The notes beneath the pieces are model-generated. The model saw only the letters and a list, made by a program, of their open reading frames with translations, did not search any database and was not told the origin of the DNA. Positions 8,532-18,870 of a stretch of 64,000 nt of DNA are shown here, piece by piece. How positions within the stretch are numbered: the first letter of the stretch is position 1; each line of letters opens with the position of its first letter. Source of the stretch: CF-39 sp035651155 (lineage in GTDB: Bacteria; Chloroflexota; Limnocylindria; P2-11E). The position numbers and the translations under genes were made by a program. The stretch is taken from contig DASRGG010000036.1 in the NCBI GenBank assembly GCA_035651155.1, positions 62,001 to 126,000 of the forward strand, read 5' to 3'.

Positions 8532-8861
8532 TTGGCCGCACCCCGCCCCCCGGGTGGAGCGCGCTCGAACGCGGCGATCCTGGGCCAGGTTGGAATCACT
8601 GTCGCGGTCCCTATAGCGATCGGTGCCTGGCTCGGCCTGAAGCTCGACGAAGCGGCCGGCACCTCGCCCTGGGGACTGCTCGGATTGATATTCCTTGGGA
8701 TGGCCCTGGCGGGTGCTGGAGTCTGGGTGCTCATCAAACGCTTCACGGAGGAGAACCCGGTGCGGCCCTCCACGGAGCGGGCGCGCGAGGCAGGCCGGCG
8801 GTGGGACGCCGAGGTCAGGGAACGCGAGCGCAAACGGGAAGAGGGGGAACCGGAGGACTAA
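8532..8861 (+). CDS. ATP synthase accessory membrane protein AtpZ/AtpI
   Basis: About 109 residues. Two membrane helices (VGITVAVPIAIGAWLGLKLD and LLGLIFLGMALAGAGVWVLI) are followed by a charged Arg/Glu-rich tail. This is the PF09527 AtpZ/AtpI type found at the head of atp operons, implicated in c-ring assembly or ion supply. The start is uncertain: TTG 8532 fits the promoter, while an in-frame GTG at 8436 would add a non-hydrophobic leader. The stop abuts the GTG of atpB with no gap. Confidence 0.65.
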   Translation: MAAPRPPGGARSNAAILGQVGITVAVPIAIGAWLGLKLDEAAGTSPWGLLGLIFLGMALAGAGVWVLIKRFTEENPVRPSTERAREAGRRWDAEVRERERKREEGEPED

Positions 8862-9701
8862 GTGGACTGGCTGTTCCCGCGTGGGTTCACGTATCCGCCG
8901 AGCTTCCACATCCCGTCGCTGACGGGAGAGCCGATCTTCGCGATCGGGCCCGTCTCGTACACGAATGCCCATCTCACGATGGCGATCGTCATCGCCGTCA
9001 TCGCGTCCATCGCGTTCCTCGCGACGCGCACGATGTCCGAGCGCCCGTCGGGTCTGCAGAACGCGGTGGAGATGGCCGTTCAGGGCCTCTCGGACTTCGT
9101 CGTCTCGATCGGCGGGCCCGCCGCGCGCGCGTACCTGCCGCTCTTCGGCACGCTCTTCCTCTTCATCCTGTTCTCCAACTGGCTGTCGGTGGTGCCGCTC
9201 GTCGGGCAGGTGGGCTTCCTCCACTCGCCGACCGCGGACTACCACATCAACTTCGCGATGGCGCTGCTCGCGTTCGTCGCGTACCAGACCGAAGGATTCC
9301 GCCACCTGAAGCTCGACTACCCGAAGAGGTGGTTCAACTTCTCGGGCTTCAAGGACGGTCCCTTCCTCGGCGCGATCTTCGTCCTCGTCGGTCTCATCGA
9401 GCTCTTCTCCGAGCTCTTCCGCATGCTCACGCTCACCCTTCGTCTCTGGGGCAACGTGCTCGGCGGCGAGATCATGCTCGTCGTCATGAGCGGGCTGCTG
9501 CTCCTGCCCGGCTTCGCGCTCCCGTTCGCGGGCCTCGAGGTGTTCATCGGTCTCGTGCAGGCCCTGGTCTTCTCACTGCTCGTGCTCATGTACTTCGTGC
9601 TCGCCATCGAGTCGCATGACGAAGAACACGAAGAAGGGAGTCACACCGACACGGACCGCGTCCCACACGAAGAGCAGCATCCCGAACCCGCAGCCGCGTA
9701 A
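8862..9701 (+). CDS. atpB: F0F1 ATP synthase subunit a
   Basis: 279 residues, a polytopic membrane protein forming the proton half-channels against the c-ring. The essential Arg lies in LTLRLWGNVLGG, and the downstream helix LVQALVFSLLVLMYF carries the conserved Gln. The C-terminal tail is an unusual acidic/His-rich segment (DEEHEEGSHTDTD, EEQHPEP) of about 30 residues beyond the last helix. The GTG start directly follows the upstream TAA, so translation is probably coupled. Confidence 0.93.
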   Translation: MDWLFPRGFTYPPSFHIPSLTGEPIFAIGPVSYTNAHLTMAIVIAVIASIAFLATRTMSERPSGLQNAVEMAVQGLSDFVVSIGGPAARAYLPLFGTLFLFILFSNWLSVVPLVGQVGFLHSPTADYHINFAMALLAFVAYQTEGFRHLKLDYPKRWFNFSGFKDGPFLGAIFVLVGLIELFSELFRMLTLTLRLWGNVLGGEIMLVVMSGLLLLPGFALPFAGLEVFIGLVQALVFSLLVLMYFVLAIESHDEEHEEGSHTDTDRVPHEEQHPEPAAA

Positions 9702-9739
9702 GAACGAACGAAAGAACTTCTCTGAAGGAGATGTGGTAG

Positions 9740-9964
9740 ATGAACCTCGCTTGGCTCGCCGCCGGTATCGCCGTCGGCTTCGGCGTCCTGGGCCCGGGTC
9801 TGGGCATCGGCATCCTCACCGCGAAGTCGTCCGAGGCGATCGGGCGCAACCCCGACGCGGGTGGCGCGATCCGCACGAACATGATCCTCGGCGCGGCGCT
9901 CGCGGAAGGTCTCGGCATCCTCTCGTTCGTGCTCGGCATCCTGCTCTGGACGAAGGCTGGCTAG
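9740..9964 (+). CDS. atpE: F0F1 ATP synthase subunit c
   Basis: 74-residue hairpin of two membrane helices that oligomerises into the rotor ring. The Gly-rich first helix (GVLGPGLGIGIL) and polar loop (SSEAIGRNPDAGG) are typical. The ion-binding Glu sits in AALAEGLGIL; the extra Gln/Ser-Thr ligands of Na+-specific rings are not apparent, so H+ coupling is likely. A strong GAAGGAG Shine-Dalgarno site lies about 8 bases before the ATG, fitting the high synthesis rate needed for the c-ring. Confidence 0.95.
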   Translation: MNLAWLAAGIAVGFGVLGPGLGIGILTAKSSEAIGRNPDAGGAIRTNMILGAALAEGLGILSFVLGILLWTKAG

Positions 9965-9967
9965 CCG

Positions 9968-10501
9968 ATGTTCTTCGGCGTGGCCGCTGAGGAGGCCAAT
10001 CCCTTCGCGCTCGTCGTCGATCCGTACTGGGTCCTCGTGGCGCTCGTCCAGTTCCTGATCCTGTACTGGCTGCTGCGCCGGTTCCTGTGGGGACCGGTCA
10101 CGCGCGCGCTCGACGAGCGCGCGCGAAAGATCCGCGAGGGCCTCGACATGGCGGAGTCCGCGAAGCAGGAGCGCGAGCGGATGAAGCAGGAGGTCGAGCG
10201 GCTCCTCGCACAGGCTCGCCGCGACGCGGGCGAGATCGCCGAGCGCACCACCAAGGCCGCGGAGGCCGCGGCCGCCGACATCCGTCAGCAGGCGAAGGCC
10301 GAGGCGGACCGCATCCGCGAGAAGGGCCGCGCGGACGCGCAGGCGCTCCACGACCAGGCCCTCGCGCAGCTTCGGGGCGAGGTCGCCTCGATGGTGGTCC
10401 TCGCCGCGAGCCGTATCCTCGGACGCGAGGTCAGCCCCGAGCAGCACCGCGCGCTCATCGAGCGATCCCTCGACGAAGCCGGCACGGAGCTGCGTCACTA
10501 G
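9968..10501 (+). CDS. atpF: F0F1 ATP synthase subunit b
   Basis: 177 residues. One N-terminal membrane helix (VLVALVQFLILYWLLRRFLW) is followed by a long Arg/Glu/Ala-rich amphipathic helix that forms the peripheral stalk dimer. The length is slightly above the usual ~160. It starts 3 bases after atpE and its stop shares a base with the GTG of atpH (TAGTG). Confidence 0.93.
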   Translation: MFFGVAAEEANPFALVVDPYWVLVALVQFLILYWLLRRFLWGPVTRALDERARKIREGLDMAESAKQERERMKQEVERLLAQARRDAGEIAERTTKAAEAAAADIRQQAKAEADRIREKGRADAQALHDQALAQLRGEVASMVVLAASRILGREVSPEQHRALIERSLDEAGTELRH

Positions 10502-11031
10502 TGGCGCTTTCTGGATCGGCCGGCCGACGGTACGCCGAGGCGCTCATCGACCTCGCGGGGGATCGCGCGACCGTGGAGTCGTATCGCGCGTCTCTCGAGA
10601 GGCTCGCGCGCGCCATCGGTCCATCGACCATCGCGATCCTCCGCGATCCTCGCGTCTCCCTGGAACATCGTCGCGATGCGCTCACGGGCGCGACCAAGGA
10701 CGAGCCGCACGCGATCCGCTCGCTCCTGGTGCTCTTGCTGGAGCGCCAGCGCATCCAGCTCGTCCCGGACATCGCGCGCTTCTACGCCGAGATCGTCGAT
10801 CGCCGCGCGGGCATCGAGAAGGCGAAGATCACGACGCCGATCGATCTCTCGCAGAGCGAGCGCGACGAGCTGGTGCGCCGTCTGGAAGGCTCCAGCGGCC
10901 GGAAGATCAAGGCGACCTTCGTCGTCGATCCTGCGCTCCTCGGCGGCGCCAAGGTGCAGATCGGCGACCACGTCATCGACACGTCGCTCGCGGCGCAGCT
11001 CCAGGAGATGGCGCGCGAGCTGGCTGGGTAG
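10501..11031 (+). CDS. atpH: F0F1 ATP synthase subunit delta
   Basis: 176 residues, usual length. The N-terminal helical bundle starts SAGRRYAEALIDLA; the C-terminal part carries KITTPIDLSQSER and DPALLGGAKVQIGDHVIDTS, both family hallmarks. It connects the b-subunit stalk to the F1 crown. GTG start overlaps the atpF stop by one base. Confidence 0.93.
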   Translation: MALSGSAGRRYAEALIDLAGDRATVESYRASLERLARAIGPSTIAILRDPRVSLEHRRDALTGATKDEPHAIRSLLVLLLERQRIQLVPDIARFYAEIVDRRAGIEKAKITTPIDLSQSERDELVRRLEGSSGRKIKATFVVDPALLGGAKVQIGDHVIDTSLAAQLQEMARELAG

Positions 11032-11043
11032 TAAGGAGAGGAC

Positions 11044-12554
<1,511 letters not shown>

Positions 12555-12555
<1 letters not shown>

Positions 12556-13415
12556 TGCCGAGCGAGCGCGATCTTCGCCGCCGCGTACGGTCGGTGAAGA
12601 ACATCCAGCAGCTGACGCGGGCGATGCAGCTCGTCGCCGCGTCGAAGATGCGCCGCGCGCAGGAGGCCGTGCTCGCGTCGCGTCCGTTCGAGGAAAAGCT
12701 GCGCCAGGTCCTCAACGACCTCGCGCCCTACGCCGATCCGGAGCTCAGCCCGCTGCTCCAGCGCCGGACGCCGGTCAAGAAGGTCGCGATCGTCCTCATC
12801 ACGACCGACCGCGGCCTCGTCGGTCCCATGAACGTGAACCTGCTGCGCGCGGCGCTCCGCTTCGCGGAGCAACGCCCGGCGGTCGAGTACATCGCCGTGG
12901 GACGAAAGGGCATCGGCTCGCTCCGCAGGCTGCGCGCGCCGGCGGTCGCGGAGTTCCCGGGCATCCCCGATCGGCCGACGACCGCCGACACGAACCCGAT
13001 CGCGCGCACCGCGGTGGACGAGTTCGTGGGAGGCAACGTCGACGAGGTCTATCTCGGCTTCACGCGGTTCATCAACACGCTCCGCCAGGAGCCGACGGTC
13101 CGGCGCCTGCTGCCGCTCGTACCGGAGGAGGAGGACATCGACGCGCTCCCGCCGATCCAGTACCTCTTCGAGCCGGACCCACAGACGGTGATGGACCAGA
13201 TCCTCCCGCGGTTCGTCGAGGTGGCGATGTACCAGGCGATCCTCGAATCGAAGGCCTCGCAGTTCTCCGCGCAGATGGTCGCGATGCGCAACGCGACCGA
13301 TGCCGCCGGGGACCTCATCTCCGAGCTCACGCTCGCCGCGAACAAGGCACGGCAGACGCGCATCACCAAGGAAATGCTGGAGATCGCTTCGGGCGCCGAA
13401 GCGCTAAAGGGGTAG
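12555..13415 (+). CDS. atpG: F0F1 ATP synthase subunit gamma
   Basis: 286 residues, the central rotor shaft. The N-terminal helix contains RRVRSVKNIQQLTRAMQLVAASKMRRAQ, seen here as IQQLTRAMQLVAASKM; the C-terminal helix contains NATDAAGDLI and ANKARQTRITKEMLEI, both diagnostic. The central domain has TTDRGLVGPMN. Start codon overlaps the atpA stop (TAATG). Confidence 0.96.
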
Positions 13416-13419
13416 AGAG

Positions 13420-14844
13420 ATGGCAGTGGCGACGAAGGCGGCAACCTCGATCGGCGAGATCGTCCAGATCATCGGCCCGGTCCTCGACGTCCGGTTCGAG
13501 GAAGGGCACCTGCCGGAGATCTACTACGCGCTGTCCGTGAAGAAGGACGACGGCTCCGTGGTCATCGCGGAGGTGCAGCAGCATCTCGGCAACAACTGGG
13601 TGCGCGCCGTCGCCATGCAGAGCACCGACGGGCTCCGGCGCGGCATGAAGGCGACGAACACCGGCGGCCCGATCACGGCGCCGGTGGGCAAAGCCACCCT
13701 GGGCCGCATCTTCAACGTCGTCGGCGAGCCGATCGACGGCCTCGGCAAGGTCGACGCGCCACGGCGCGATCCCATCCACCGCCAGCCGCCGGCCTTCACC
13801 GAGCAGTCCACGACCGCGGAGATCTTCGAGACGGGCATGAAGGTGATCGACCTCATCTGCCCGTTCCTCAAGGGTGGCAAGTCCGCCGTCTTCGGCGGCG
13901 CCGGCGTGGGCAAGACCATCGTCATCCAGGAGCTCATCCGCAACATCGCCGCCGAGCACGGTGGCTACTCCGTCTTCTGCGGCGTCGGCGAGCGCTCGCG
14001 CGAAGGGACGCAGCTGCTCGGCGAGATGAAGGAGTCGGGCGTCATCGACAAGATGTCGATGGTCTTCGGCCAGATGAACGAGCCGCCTGGGGCGCGCCTG
14101 CGCGTGGCGCTCACGGGCCTCACGATCGCCGAGTACTTCCGCGACGAGGAGGGGCGCGACCTCCTCATCTTCATCGACAACATCTTCCGCTTCACGCAGG
14201 CGGGCTCGGAGGTCTCCGCGCTCCTCGGCCGCATGCCGAGCGCCGTGGGCTACCAGCCGACCCTCGCGACCGAGATGGGCGAATTGCAGGAGCGCATCAC
14301 GTCCACCAAGAAGGGGTCGATCACCTCGCTGCAGGCGGTGTACGTGCCGGCCGACGACTACACCGACCCCGCTCCGGCGACGACGTTCGCGCATCTCGAC
14401 TCCTCGATCCGTCTCGAGCGGTACCTGACCGAGCTCGGCCTGTACCCCGCGGTCGACCCGCTCACGTCGACCAGCCGCGCGCTCGATCCGCAGATCGTCG
14501 GTCAGGAGCACTACGACACCGCGCGCGAGGTGCAGCGCGTGCTGCAGCGCTACAAGGACCTCCAGGACATCATCGCGATCCTCGGCGTCGACGAGCTCTC
14601 GGACGACGACAAGCTCCTCGTCGCGCGCGCCCGCAAGATCCAGCGCTTCCTCGCGCAGCCGATGTTCGTGGCCGAGCAGTTCACCGGGCTCCCCGGCGTC
14701 TACGTGAAGGTCCCCGACACGGTGCGCAGCTTCAAGGAGGTCCTGGAGGGCAAGCACGACGACCTGCCCGAGCAGGCCTTCTTCAACGTTGGGACCATCG
14801 AGCAAGCTCGCGAAAAGGGCGAGCGGCTCGCGAAGGGCGTCTGA
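13420..14844 (+). CDS. atpD: F0F1 ATP synthase subunit beta
   Basis: 474 residues, the catalytic subunit. The Walker A motif GGAGVGKT, the Glu of GVGERSREG and the Walker B region LLIFIDNIFRFTQAG are present, as is the signature PALDP-like segment (here PLTSTSRALDPQIVG). It starts 4 bases after atpG behind AGAGAG and shares one base with the atpC ATG. Confidence 0.97.
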   Translation: MAVATKAATSIGEIVQIIGPVLDVRFEEGHLPEIYYALSVKKDDGSVVIAEVQQHLGNNWVRAVAMQSTDGLRRGMKATNTGGPITAPVGKATLGRIFNVVGEPIDGLGKVDAPRRDPIHRQPPAFTEQSTTAEIFETGMKVIDLICPFLKGGKSAVFGGAGVGKTIVIQELIRNIAAEHGGYSVFCGVGERSREGTQLLGEMKESGVIDKMSMVFGQMNEPPGARLRVALTGLTIAEYFRDEEGRDLLIFIDNIFRFTQAGSEVSALLGRMPSAVGYQPTLATEMGELQERITSTKKGSITSLQAVYVPADDYTDPAPATTFAHLDSSIRLERYLTELGLYPAVDPLTSTSRALDPQIVGQEHYDTAREVQRVLQRYKDLQDIIAILGVDELSDDDKLLVARARKIQRFLAQPMFVAEQFTGLPGVYVKVPDTVRSFKEVLEGKHDDLPEQAFFNVGTIEQAREKGERLAKGV

Positions 14845-15260
14845 TGCCGCTCCACCTGGAGGTCATCACGCCCGAGCGCCGCGTCTACGAGGACGATGTG
14901 GACATGGTCATCGCGCCCGGCGCGGACGGCTACCTGGGCATCCTGCCGCACCACGCCCCGCTCCTGACCGGCCTCGGTCCGGGCGAGTTTCGCGTGAAGA
15001 AAGGCGGTACCGAGGAGCTCCTCGCCGTCTTCGGCGGCTTCATGGATGTGCGCGGCGACCGCGTGGTCGTCTTGACCGACGCCGCGGAGCACGTCGAGGA
15101 CATCGACCTCCAGCGTGCCCAGGCCGCTCGCGACCGGGCCCAAAAGGCGCTCGAGGCTGGTCCGCCGTCCGCCGCCGAGGAGGCGCGGGCACGGGCCGCC
15201 CTGGAGCGGGCCCTCGTCCGCATCCGTATCAGCGAGCGGCGGCGGCGCCGGAACCTCTAG
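14844..15260 (+). CDS. atpC: F0F1 ATP synthase subunit epsilon
   Basis: 138 residues. The N-terminal beta-sandwich (LEVITPERRVYEDDVDMVIAPG seen as TPERRVYEDDVDMVI, then GYLGILPHHAPLLTGLGPGE) is followed by two C-terminal helices (RAQAARDRAQKALEA, RARAALERALVRIRI). This subunit links gamma to the c-ring and can inhibit ATP hydrolysis. It is the last gene of the operon; an 88-base gap follows. Confidence 0.95.
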   Translation: MPLHLEVITPERRVYEDDVDMVIAPGADGYLGILPHHAPLLTGLGPGEFRVKKGGTEELLAVFGGFMDVRGDRVVVLTDAAEHVEDIDLQRAQAARDRAQKALEAGPPSAAEEARARAALERALVRIRISERRRRRNL

Positions 15261-15348
15261 CCGCTGTAGCGCTCCCGCGCGACCACCGATACGCTTGGTC
15301 GAACGGACGCCCGACCAGAGCGGGCAGGCCCCGTCGTGGGTGGTAGGG

Positions 15349-16464
15349 ATGAGAGCCCTCGTGGTCGCGGTGACGAGTGCGGTCGTGCTCGCCTCTTGTG
15401 CGAGCGCACGCGTCGCGCCGCCCAAGCCGAGCCCGACTCCCGATCAGACCGCCGCACCGGTCACGACCGTCGCCGCGTCGCCGATGCCGAGCGCGACGCC
15501 CGAGATCCGGCTCTACGCGAAGCTGCGCGTCTTCGTCGCGTCCGAGTCGACCGATCAGGTGTGGGTCATGGAGGCGACGCCGGACGGTCCCTACACGATG
15601 GTCACGAAGATCCCGGTCGGACGCATGCCGCACCAGATGGCGGTCTCGCCCGACGGCCGGTTCGTCGCGGTGAACAACCGTATGGCGAATACGACGTCGA
15701 TCATCGATCCGATCGCGCTCAAGGAGATCATCCGGATCCCGGTGGGGAAGCAGCCGCACGGGATCTCCTTCTCGGTCGACAGCAGGACGCTCTACGTCGC
15801 TCACGAGCGCGACAGCTACATCCTCGCGATCGATACGGCGACCTGGACGAGCACCGCCCTCGTCGTCGGCGTGCCGCAGCACGTGCTCGCCATCAACGCG
15901 GGCCATCCGAGCGAGCTCTGGTTCACGGTCACGAACTCGAGCGAGAGCGACGTGCTGCGCGTCATCGACACGACAACCAAAGAGATCACCAAGGTGAAGG
16001 TCGGTGACGTCCACGACGCGTACTTCACGCCGGACGGCAGCGAGATCTGGTCGAGCAGCAGCGGATTCCTCAACAAGCCCTCGGACCGGATGGTCATCTA
16101 CGACCCGCGCGCGCGAAAGGTCAAAGAGGAGATCCACTTCGCCGGTCACTACCCGTTCCACACGCTGAAGCCGCTCCAGGACGGGATGTACGTGCCGGAG
16201 GACACGGGCGTGATGGTGCTGTCGGACCATCTCGGACCCGGTCTCTTGTGGGTCGACTGGCGCGAACGGCGGATCGTGGGCGAGACGACGCTCGGGCAGC
16301 AGCCGTTCCACTCCACGTACGACCCCGAAGGGGACCGCCTGCTCGTCACCACGAACGTCGACGGCATGGTCAACGTGATCGACCTGAAGACGCGCCGCGT
16401 CGTGCAGAAGGTTCCCGTCACCAAGGCGCACGGCATCGTGAGCGTGGGCATCAAGTCGGGGTAG
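15349..16464 (+). CDS. YVTN-type beta-propeller lipoprotein
   Basis: 371 residues. MRALVVAVTSAVVLASC is a signal peptide with a lipobox Cys, followed by a Pro/Thr/Ser-rich linker (PPKPSPTPD). From about residue 60 there are repeated propeller blades (IPVGRMPHQMAVSPDGRF, IPVGKQPHGISFSVDS, VPVTKAHGIVSVG) of the YVTN/lactonase-like type. Such proteins are exported and bind partners or metal/redox ligands; the precise role is unknown. ATG preceded by GGTAGGG. A possible -10 (TACGCT, 15289-15294) lies upstream. Confidence 0.8.
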   Translation: MRALVVAVTSAVVLASCASARVAPPKPSPTPDQTAAPVTTVAASPMPSATPEIRLYAKLRVFVASESTDQVWVMEATPDGPYTMVTKIPVGRMPHQMAVSPDGRFVAVNNRMANTTSIIDPIALKEIIRIPVGKQPHGISFSVDSRTLYVAHERDSYILAIDTATWTSTALVVGVPQHVLAINAGHPSELWFTVTNSSESDVLRVIDTTTKEITKVKVGDVHDAYFTPDGSEIWSSSSGFLNKPSDRMVIYDPRARKVKEEIHFAGHYPFHTLKPLQDGMYVPEDTGVMVLSDHLGPGLLWVDWRERRIVGETTLGQQPFHSTYDPEGDRLLVTTNVDGMVNVIDLKTRRVVQKVPVTKAHGIVSVGIKSG

Positions 16465-16681
16465 TAGCGGCGATACGTCGCTGACTCGCGCGGGCGGCAC
16501 GGCCGAGCGCGGCGCGCGGCCCTCGCTCGAAACACTCCCGCCAGCACCTGGCGGTCGGCCGCGCAACGGTCGTGAGCTGGCGGTCGTGACTCTCGCTCGC
16601 GCCGCGCGCCGCGCTCGTCGGCGACGGGCTATCGCCGTACCGCCCCTTTCTAGCGGCTTCGCCCACGAGGGGCCCGCTCTC

Positions 16682-16687
16682 TACAGT
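16682..16687 (+). promoter_or_regulatory. Probable -10 element (TACAGT) of the Nudix gene
   Basis: TACAGT ends 6 bases before GTG 16694, again the short-spacer leaderless arrangement. The 230-base gap upstream holds a repeated CTGGCGGTCG word but no other recognisable element. Confidence 0.4.
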
Positions 16688-16693
16688 GGCGGC

Positions 16694-17167
16694 GTGCTGA
16701 TGCGCGCGCTGGCGCTGGTCTTCAACGCGTTCCCCGTGCGATGGCAGCGGCGATTCATGACGGCGGCGCACGCGCGATTCCTCGTCGGCGTCGTGGGGCT
16801 CGGTGTCGACGGCGAGGGCCGCGTCCTGCTCGCGCGGCACCGCTTCGGCGCGCCGCAGTGGCGCTTCCTCGGCGGATTCCTCGCGCCGAAGGAGCGTGTC
16901 GAGGAGGCGCTCGCGCGGGAGATCCGCGAGGAGACCGGTCTTGCGATCGAGGTCGGCCCGGTGCTCGAGGTGGTCACCGGCTATCGCTGGCAGCGCGTCG
17001 AGCTCGTCTTCGCGTATCGCGTGACCGGCGGCACCGAGACGCTCGGCGGCGAGATCGCCGAGCTCCGCGCGTTCGCGCCGACCGGTCTCCCGGAGATGCG
17101 CGCGGACCAGCGCGGCCTCATCGAACGTCACGCGGCGGCGGCCGCGGCGTGGGCGCGAGGCCGATGA
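16694..17167 (+). CDS. Nudix hydrolase
   Basis: 157 residues. A complete Nudix box runs from the Gly of GGFLAPKERVEEALAREI to REETGL, matching G-x5-E-x7-REU-x-EE-x-G-U, so the enzyme should hydrolyse a nucleoside diphosphate linked to another moiety using Mg2+. The substrate cannot be told. I chose GTG 16694, two codons before ATG 16700, because of the adjacent -10 element. The stop overlaps the VOC gene ATG (ATGA). Confidence 0.85.
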   Translation: MLMRALALVFNAFPVRWQRRFMTAAHARFLVGVVGLGVDGEGRVLLARHRFGAPQWRFLGGFLAPKERVEEALAREIREETGLAIEVGPVLEVVTGYRWQRVELVFAYRVTGGTETLGGEIAELRAFAPTGLPEMRADQRGLIERHAAAAAAWARGR

Positions 17168-17547
17168 GCGCGCTCCGCATCGATCACGTGGTGCTGACCG
17201 TCCGCGACATCGATAGGACGATCACCTTCTACACCGGCGCCCTCGGCATGCGCGGCATCACGTTCGGCGACGGACGCCGCGCCCTCTCCTTCGGCGATCA
17301 GAAGCTGAATCTCCACCAGGCCGGACGAGAGTTCGAGCCCAAGGCGCGGGCGCCGACGCCCGGTTCGGCCGATCTCTGCTTCGTCACCGATGAGCCGATC
17401 GACGCGGTGCGCGCGCGCCTCGACTCCCTGGGGATCGCCGTCGAGGTCGGCCCGGTCCCGAAGACGGGTGCGCGCGCTCCGCTCCGCTCGATCTACGTGC
17501 GCGACCCCGATGGCAATCTCGTCGAGATCGCGAACGAGGTCGCCTGA
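17164..17547 (+). CDS. VOC-superfamily (glyoxalase/dioxygenase fold) protein
   Basis: 127 residues with two beta-alpha-beta-beta-beta modules. Candidate metal ligands are His in IDHVVLTVRD, His in LNLHQAGREF and Glu in DPDGNLVEIAN. This is the layout of small VOC proteins including virulence protein/fosfomycin-resistance-like and glyoxalase-like enzymes. The substrate is not predictable. It is coupled to both neighbours by overlapping start and stop codons. Confidence 0.85.
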   Translation: MSALRIDHVVLTVRDIDRTITFYTGALGMRGITFGDGRRALSFGDQKLNLHQAGREFEPKARAPTPGSADLCFVTDEPIDAVRARLDSLGIAVEVGPVPKTGARAPLRSIYVRDPDGNLVEIANEVA

Positions 17548-18242
17548 TGCGGCTGTCGGTCGTCATTCCCGCGTACAACGAGGAGTCGACGGTGGGTGGG
17601 GTGGTGCGCGCCCACGTCGACGCTGGGCGCCGGCTCGCGGGTGAGGTCGAGGTGCTCGTGTGCGACGACGGGAGCACCGATGCGACGGTGCGCGTGGTGG
17701 AAGGGATCGCGCGCGAGCTTCCCGAGGTGCGCCTACTGCGGAACGAGCGCAACGCCGGCATCCCGGCGACGATGAAGCGCCTCTACGCTGAAGCGCGCGG
17801 CGAGTGGGTGTACTTCACGCCGGCCGACGGCCAGCTTCCCGTCGGCGCGTTCGAATGCATGTGGGCCGCGCGAGACGACGCGGCGCTGGTCGTCGGTCGG
17901 CGCGTGCCGCGGCGCGATCCGCCGACGCGCGTCCTCATCGCCGAGCTCTACTCGGGCACGCTGCGCCGCGCCTTCCGCCTCCCGGTGAAGGACATCGACA
18001 GCGTGAAGCTCTATCGCGGCTCGGATCTGCGATCGCTCGACGTGCGCAGTCGCAGCAGCTTCTTCGAGGCCGAGATGCTCATCGCGCTCTGCCGCCGTCA
18101 CCGCCCGGTGATCGAGGTGGTCGTCGAGCATCGTCCGCGGATCGCGGGCGTCCCGAAAGGCGTGACTCTCCCGAGCGCCCTGCTGGCGATCGCGGAGGTC
18201 GCGAAGTTCATGCTCGCGGACTTCCTTCGAGGGCGGCGATGA
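17547..18242 (+). CDS. Family 2 glycosyltransferase (dolichol-phosphate-sugar synthase-like)
   Basis: 231 residues. The GT-A start MRLSVVIPAYNEESTVGGVV and the nucleotide-binding DDGSTDAT motif are clear; the later DGQ and SSFFEAEMLI region replaces the usual acceptor-site helix. It has no long C-terminal membrane domain, so it resembles polyprenyl-phosphate mannosyl/glucosyl transferases that act at the cytoplasmic face. Its end overlaps the convergent HicB/DinB gene by 35 bases. Confidence 0.85.
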   Translation: MRLSVVIPAYNEESTVGGVVRAHVDAGRRLAGEVEVLVCDDGSTDATVRVVEGIARELPEVRLLRNERNAGIPATMKRLYAEARGEWVYFTPADGQLPVGAFECMWAARDDAALVVGRRVPRRDPPTRVLIAELYSGTLRRAFRLPVKDIDSVKLYRGSDLRSLDVRSRSSFFEAEMLIALCRRHRPVIEVVVEHRPRIAGVPKGVTLPSALLAIAEVAKFMLADFLRGRR

Positions 18243-18870
18243 TCTCCTGGATGTGGCGGTAATGCTCGTGCTCGTGCTCCAGCAGCCGCCGCATCACGCG
18301 TCGCGCGGTCTGTGCCCTGCCGAGGACGATCTTCGTTCCGCGCGTATCGGCCGGCTCCATGACGGTGAAGCGCTGGAACGCGATGCGATGCGTCGCCTGT
18401 AGGGAAGCGAACCCATCGTCCGGCCATCGCTCGAGCTTCGAGAGGATGAGGACGGTGCCGGTCATGATGTGCTCGAGGGCCTGGCGGACGCTCCAGGTCG
18501 CCGGATCGGGGCGCCGTTCCATCTCCTCCTGCGGCATGCGCTCGACGAGAGCGATGAGCGCGGCGCGCTGCGCCTCGTACAGGTGGAGGAAGTCGCGGAT
18601 CTCGTGTTCCTCGAGAGGCGTCTCGTCCCCCGGGACGAGGCCGGTCTCCGGCATGTCGCGCACCGGGAACGCGTCGGGATCGAGATCCTTCCAGTGCTCG
18701 ACGCTCACGCCCTGCGCGTCGAGCAGCTCGCGATAGGCGCGGAACGCGCGCCGGGCGTTCGCGATCGCGGCGTCGCGCGTCTTGCCCGAGGCGACGCATC
18801 CAGGAAGCGCGGGAACGTCGGCGAGGTAGTACTCGCCCCGGCCCTGTACGTAGATGGCGGGTTCGGTCAT
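18208..18870 (-). CDS. HicB-like domain fused to a DinB-like domain
   Basis: 220 residues with two parts. Residues 1-60 (GEYYLADVPALPGCVASGKTRDAA, seen as YYLADVPALPGC followed by an AIANARRAF helix) match the HicB antitoxin-like partial RNase-H fold. Residues about 90-215 form a four-helix DinB-like bundle with His candidates in QALEHIMTG and LLEHEHEHYRHI that could bind a divalent metal. No HicA toxin gene is next to it, so a toxin-antitoxin role is not supported. The start overlaps the dtxR-like gene stop, and both read leftward from the iron-related intergenic region. Confidence 0.7.
   Translation of the reverse strand: MTEPAIYVQGRGEYYLADVPALPGCVASGKTRDAAIANARRAFRAYRELLDAQGVSVEHWKDLDPDAFPVRDMPETGLVPGDETPLEEHEIRDFLHLYEAQRAALIALVERMPQEEMERRPDPATWSVRQALEHIMTGTVLILSKLERWPDDGFASLQATHRIAFQRFTVMEPADTRGTKIVLGRAQTARRVMRRLLEHEHEHYRHIQEIIAALEGSPRA

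Noticed and set aside
16465..16693. Repeated word CTGGCGGTCG as a possible regulatory direct repeat
   Set aside because: Only two copies, in a high-GC background where such words recur by chance, and no symmetry or spacing logic.
18208..18870. Type II toxin-antitoxin system (HicAB)
   Set aside because: Only a HicB-like domain is present, fused to another domain; no HicA-sized gene lies next to it.
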